In this document: one piece after another, positions 59,559 through 64,000 of the stretch
Layout of the letters: each line of letters begins with the position of its first letter
Numbering within the stretch: position 1 is the first letter of the stretch
Source of the DNA: Orientallactaga sibirica
Taxonomy: Eukaryota > Chordata > Mammalia > Rodentia > Dipodidae
Assembly (NCBI GenBank): GCA_036365145.1
Contig: JAEOAD010000004.1
Span: forward strand, 49,816,001 to 49,880,000
Direction: 5' to 3'
DNA length: 64,000 nt
The notes under the pieces: model-generated
What the model saw: the letters and a program-made list of their open reading frames with translations, nothing else
Databases searched by the model: none
What the model was told of the DNA's origin: nothing
Translations under genes and position numbers: made by a program

Positions 59559-59809
59559 AAAGATATGTACCACCATGCCCAAGGCACAACTTCCTTTTAA
59601 AAATATTTTATTTATTCACTTATTTATTTGAGAGAGGGGGGAAGATAGAGAAAGAATAGGCATGCCAGGGTCTGTAGCCACAGCAAAGGAACTTCAGACA
59701 CATGCGCTACCCTGTGCAATTGGCTTTATGTGGATACTGGGTAGTCGAACGTGGGTCCTTTACCTTTACCAGCTAAAAACCTTAACAGCTAAGCCATCTC
59801 TCCAGCCCA
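59559..59809 (-). mobile_element. DIP-like SINE, antisense, with extra 3' sequence inside the target repeats
   Basis: The DIP body is at about 59597-59809 (tail ttatttattcacttattt, aggcatgccagggtctgtag, taagccatctctccagcccc). Repeats aaattgattttt begin at 59546 and 59810, so about 35 nt beyond the SINE tail (tgtaccaccatgcccaaggc...) is also enclosed. That stretch looks like a B1 5' end in antisense. Confidence 0.85.
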
Positions 59810-60217
59810 AAATTGATTTTTAACGAAAGAAAAACTTGATTGGAAGCTTTCAAATTGTTTTGGCATTTCTTACCAGAAAATCAGATCAGAGGCCTTTTAT
59901 TGATGTAATAAACCTTAGGGAAGTACTTACTTCAAGACCTAGGGTTTGTGATTGGCTCTTTAAAAAGACCATGAATTTAACACCTTCAGCATGGAAGCAG
60001 CACAATATTTCTAACCAGAAATATGCTTTGGAATCCATCCTTAGCCACTATCAATTCAATCAACTCCTCTGGAAAAGGTGACATAAATTTGACTTGAATG
60101 GTCAAAAATGCCTTTTTAAATGATATTAACTTAAAGCAATTATATCAATTTATATTAATTTTTAAATTGTTTGAAAGGATAAATATCCCCTGCATCAATT
60201 CCTTGGAAATATTTTGG

Positions 60218-60342
60218 TTTTATTTTAAAATATTTTAGAGACAAGGTTTCATGAAGTCCAGGCTGGTTTTGAATACATGATCTTCCTTCTTGACTCCCTG
60301 ATTGCCAGGATTACATATGAGTATGCACCATGGCTGGCTGAT
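60218..60342 (-). mobile_element. B1-like SINE, antisense, diverged
   Basis: ttttagagacaaggtttcat, gtccaggctggttttgaata, tgattgccaggattacatat, gcaccatggctggct. Confidence 0.72.
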
Positions 60343-62879
60343 GTTTACAATATTTTAAGAGATATACATTTTATATATATCTTGTTATTTCACTCCTTAA
60401 TCATCTTGGGATGCCTTTCTTTTGCTTTGACCCCCACATTCATGCAGTGTTCTTGTGGTTCTCATCCACCACTTTGGAAGCAACTTGCATTGGATTAGCA
60501 CTGTGGCTGCTTTGCAGTTCTTGAGTGTTTGTGAAGGGTGTGAGAATTGGTGTGGCTTGGTTCTAGAGAAAATGAAATGGAATACTGGGCTCTGGGATAA
60601 GAGTATAGCAAAAATATATAATAATTTGGCATAAGATAGATTTGCTCGATCAGATAGTTATTACTGTGGCTTTGATTGGGATTTATTTCTACCCAATAAC
60701 CCGTAAGATTTGTGAAGGAGGCAGTCATTTTATCCTGTGATGAGGTCTAAGCAACTACAATGCTCCCCATACAGCAGAAACTGAGTTCAATTTGATATAG
60801 TTTACCTGAATTAGCAAACATCATAATCCATAATATGTTGAAAAAGATGAGAACATTACATTATAAATCATGTTCACCATCAAGAATTGACTTAGGAATT
60901 TGTTTCAAATGTAGAGTGTTTCTATTCCTTGCAATTATACCAGTGTGGTGTGTGTATAAGATAGCAGACAGATAAAAAAAGACAAAAGAATAAGTTACTG
61001 ATTCACTACTGGTTAATGTTTGCATTTCTTCTAAAATTATTAGTTTTAGACAAAATAATTACTTCACTATAAATGAAACTATTACAAATTAATGCATATC
61101 ATATAATACCCATGCTTAGGCTTATTGTGATTATTTGACAAGTAAGGTCTAATTCATAATTGTATTTACTACATTGTTTTCCATACGAAGCATACCCTTT
61201 TTGGAAAAGCCAGTAAGTACTAAAATTAAAACTTAGTAGAGGTCAAAAAGTGAATTTAGTAGCTCAGAGATGTGACAAGTTGACATTCATTTGAGTTAGT
61301 AAAATCCTTCTAGAATATACAGCAGTGTTGTATGGTGCCCTGAAGCAAAACAAGTCAAAATTGAAGTCAATATGCAGAACTGGAAGAACTTGAACTGCTT
61401 GTACAAAGTAAGTGGCTAGTTCTATGCATTACCACCCACAAACCCCTGCCACCCTCTTCCTCCTGACTCTTGCCCATACCCTGAAACACTGATTACATGT
61501 AAACATCTTATCCTCATCTATGGAGACACATATTTCTCACAAGTGCATTCTACTTGTTTTAGCCATATGCACACTAAATTTATCTGAAAAGAATTATCTT
61601 TCAAAACAAAACCCCCAACCCTTAAAAAGGTCACCTTAAAATGTGTACACAAAGACATTCCATTGTAAGACCTGTGGCTTAACCTAATACAATGGACCCG
61701 TTAATTGACACCAAGGTAAAAAGCACTTTCTTAGCCAGGTTGTTAAAATTTCCTCAAGAAGTTCCATTTTAGTATTAACTTCTATTCTATACTTAGTTTG
61801 GACTTAAATGCATACATATAACATCATATATATATATATATTTAAATATATGTACATATTCATATTAGTAATTTATAACAAATTTTCATTTATTTATCTC
61901 CATATAAAATTGCAAGGAAAACGAACAGTTCTTTCCAGACCATAGAACTGCATAAATGAAATACAAAATTAGTGCAGTTACCAACTTTCACAAAGTCATG
62001 AGTATATACAGTCAGGTGAATTTGAGGTAGAAACTTAGCACATACACTATCTTTAATTATATCAAAAAGTCAGCTATTGAAGCTAGACATGAACACTGAA
62101 AAGAAATATTTGGCACCAATTTTCTACTAAACTCCAACACAATGTGTATGCATTCATCTAAATCTTACTAAACATACATCTCTTGCTCATCAAGTAAGTG
62201 ACGGAAAACCTACAGCCATGCTCATAAGCTAAACTACCATTCTAGTATTACCCGTCCTAGCCACTTTAGAACAAGCTAGCTACTAAATTTGGAGAAAATA
62301 GAACCATTACACTTCAAACAAACAAAAACCTGTAGGGGGAAATGTCTGATGTTTTGGACAGCTCTCTCCAGATTTTCAATTTTTTTTTTTAAATGAGGTG
62401 CCTTATTTTGCTTTCATTTTCTCCGTCTTAACCAAACCAAATGAGCCCAAATCAAGTGCGACGGATAAATTTTGATGTACTGTGGTTTGTTCTATGGTTA
62501 AAAGGAAATTCCCCAGTGAAAGAGATTGCAAAACTGCACAACAGGAAAGTGCAGTTGCCCCTGGTTCAAGATCAGCTCCATCTACTGAGCCAATTTTCCT
62601 TTTACTAAAGCTGGCAGGCCTAGAGAGCTGCCCTCTTCCGAAGCTCCTTAGTTTCCTGCAACCCCATCATCACCATCATAGCCTAAACCTCTCTCCATAG
62701 GAGCCAGGGTGGGGACTGCTCATTAATATGGAGATACTTCAGGAAGTTTTCCAGAGACTTCTTGGGAGACAACGGACCACATAGAAAACGAATGCCAAGT
62801 TTGTGAGTCCAGATTAGGGATAGAGAAATCACTGCACTGAGCTCCGGAAATCCAGACAGCCCCACAACAGTGAACATTT
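60343..62879. other. Repeat-poor flank of the CpG island
   Basis: 2.5 kb without recognised SINEs, AT-rich until about 62450, then rising GC. A short (AT)n lies near 61829. 62500-62700 could be promoter-proximal sequence; no exon can be defined. Confidence 0.5.
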
Positions 62880-62944
62880 GCAGCAGCGCATTCAATGCGT
62901 CTTGTGCCGAAGGGGTGCAGCGCAGACGGAACTCCTAATGGCTT

Positions 62945-62952
62945 TATAAAAT
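62945..62952 (+). promoter_or_regulatory. TATA-like sequence
   Basis: tataaaat at the left edge of the CpG island. On the plus strand it would place a start near 62975-62980. The opposite strand also reads tataaag here, so direction is ambiguous. Confidence 0.3.
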
Positions 62953-63510
62953 AAGATGCAGGGCAGGAAAAAGCAGTGTACGCTCTGATGAAAGCAGGGT
63001 ACGGTTACCTTTGTTGGTCAGCGCGCTCGAAGGCTAGTTGTCGGGACCCCGGGGGCGTGAACTTTCTCCAAGTGCAGAGCCGCTCTCGAGTTTAGGGCCC
63101 GGACACACGAGGAGGGTCCCAAACGCGAAGGGCACACCTGCCAAAATAGCCTGTGGGGGAAGTGACTTCACCTAGACACTGGACCGAGCGCTCCATTCCC
63201 ATCCTCCGCAGCTGCCTGGTGGCAGACACCTGAGCCCAAGGGCGCCACCCCACAGGAGGAGCCAGACCTTCAGAGAGGGATTCTCTCCACCCCAAAATCT
63301 GCGCTCCAGAAAAGTGTAGTGAGCCTCCCACGCGAGGCTGCGGATACCTAAAAGTTGCCACTTCTCAAACATATCCTCCACTCCCACCGTCCTCTCAACT
63401 TCTCTTTCCTCTTTTTTTCTAAAGCAAAACCGACTAACCTTTACTTTCCATTGCAAAGTCGCCGGCGCAAAGTAGGAGTTTGGGGAGCCTGGGCGATCGC
63501 ACTTCTCCCC

Positions 63511-63517
63511 TGACGTG
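63511..63517 (+). promoter_or_regulatory. CRE/ATF-like half site
   Basis: tgacgtg within the CpG island; a common promoter motif but too short to be decisive. Confidence 0.25.
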
Positions 63518-63895
63518 CCAGATGCAAAGGCTTCTTTTCATCAAGGCAATAAAGTTCAATTTGCCGAGCTCTTTACGCGCCAGGGTAGACTTTACTGTGA
63601 GCGCTGTGCATTCTCCACCACCAGCACCCTTCGCCGCCCGCTGAGCCCCCCAAAACACATCCTGTTCACTCCATCCCACACTGGATCCTTGAAGGGCATC
63701 TGTCCACGTACAGGAGACTTACTCCCCTTTCATTCTCTCCGTGGCAAAGTGGCCCAAACCTCGTGTGTGCACAGGCGCGCGCGCACCCATCATACACACA
63801 CTCTCTCTCACACAATGCCATCCACGCGCTGTCAAAGTCTGTCAGCCCCCGAAGCGAGGACGCCGGAGCTGAAGCCGCACGGACACCAGCATCAG

Positions 63896-63906
63896 CCCGC
63901 CCCCGG
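63896..63906 (-). promoter_or_regulatory. GC box (Sp/KLF-type)
   Basis: cccgcccccgg; on the minus strand this contains gggggcggg, the Sp1-type core. Confidence 0.45.
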
Positions 63907-63989
63907 AGCGTCAGGACTCGCCAGCCGAGGGTCCCCAACATCCTTGTCGGGATGTCCTGACCACGACTCGCCTTGTTAGCAAACACCCC

Positions 63990-64000
63990 CCCCGCCCCGC
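63990..64000 (-). promoter_or_regulatory. GC box at window edge
   Basis: ccccgccccgc, an Sp1-type core read on the minus strand (ggggcgggg), after a C-run; truncated by the window end. Confidence 0.45.

Larger units (their letters stand above)
62880..64000. promoter_or_regulatory. CpG island, probable gene promoter
   Basis: CpG dinucleotides, rare in the rest of the window, occur several times per 60-base stretch from about 62880 to the end (for example gcgcgctcga at 63021 and tcgccggcgc at 63460). GC content is high and no transposon is present. Mammalian CpG islands of this size usually mark promoters and first exons. No coding exon can be recognised: the ORFs on both strands match no family I know. 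The gene could run rightward out of the window or leftward with large introns. Confidence 0.75.

Noticed and set aside
62482..62700. Short ORF ending with a run of His codons
   Set aside because: The His run comes from a (CATCAC)-type simple repeat; no other coding support.
63515..63979. 154-codon ORF in the CpG island (plus) and overlapping minus-strand ORFs
   Set aside because: High GC reduces stop codons in all frames here, overlapping ORFs exist on both strands, and no frame shows a known motif or convincing start context.

Overview
This is AT-rich vertebrate nuclear DNA, almost certainly from a rodent. No protein-coding gene, tRNA, rRNA, CRISPR array or prokaryote-type feature can be supported. 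The organism is suggested by the dispersed repeats. The window is dotted with a tRNA-derived SINE whose head reads like 'ggctggagagatggcttag', with a B-box like 'ggttcgattcc', and which ends in a CT-rich stretch plus an AAATA-type tail. From memory this matches the DIP family (B2 superfamily) of dipodid rodents such as jerboas. B1 (7SL-derived), B4-like (ID+B1) and B3-like SINEs and rodent-type L1 3' UTRs accompany it. A dipodid such as Jaculus is the best guess; this is inference from repeat families, not from a gene.

Layout. 0-16.7 kb: DIP/B1/B4 SINEs in both orientations, two antisense L1 3' UTR pieces (8.2-9.1 kb) and AT-rich unique DNA. 16.7-18.4 kb: a longer antisense L1 3' UTR, then an old antisense L1 piece. 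18.4-22.3 kb: the longest stretch without a recognisable transposon. 22.3-30 kb: SINEs, several with clear target-site duplications (TSDs), an L1 3' fragment and a (GGGAA)n purine tract. 30-34.7 kb: LTR-like repeats, a moderate-GC unique block, and a rearranged L1 carrying a B1. 35.5-40.4 kb: SINEs, CA repeats and a near-complete LTR/internal/LTR non-autonomous retroelement resembling ERVL-MaLR. 41.7-44.4 kb: a sense L1 fragment split by a B1 and a DIP, then an older antisense L1 piece. 45-60.3 kb: many SINEs, several with perfect TSDs, a long GATA microsatellite and an LTR-like block. 60.3-62.9 kb: unique AT-rich DNA.

The most gene-like signal is at the right edge. From about 62.88 kb to the end, CpG density and GC rise sharply and interspersed repeats vanish, as in a CpG-island promoter. 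GC boxes sit near 63.9-64.0 kb and a TATA-like sequence at 62.945 kb. The gene it would serve lies beyond the window, or the window holds only its 5' flank or first intron; neither gene nor strand can be named.

No novel multi-gene system is present. The items most worth a second look are the CpG island, an L1 whose segments are inverted and out of order (32.5-33.6 kb), a DIP variant sharing an internal insertion of about 37 nt at three loci, a DIP copy with extra 3' sequence inside its TSD (59.55 kb), and the SINE-free block at 18.4-22.3 kb. ORFs here are short, and many run through SINE tails and microsatellites, so none is called as a gene. Repeat-family names come from memory of consensus sequences and need a RepeatMasker run.
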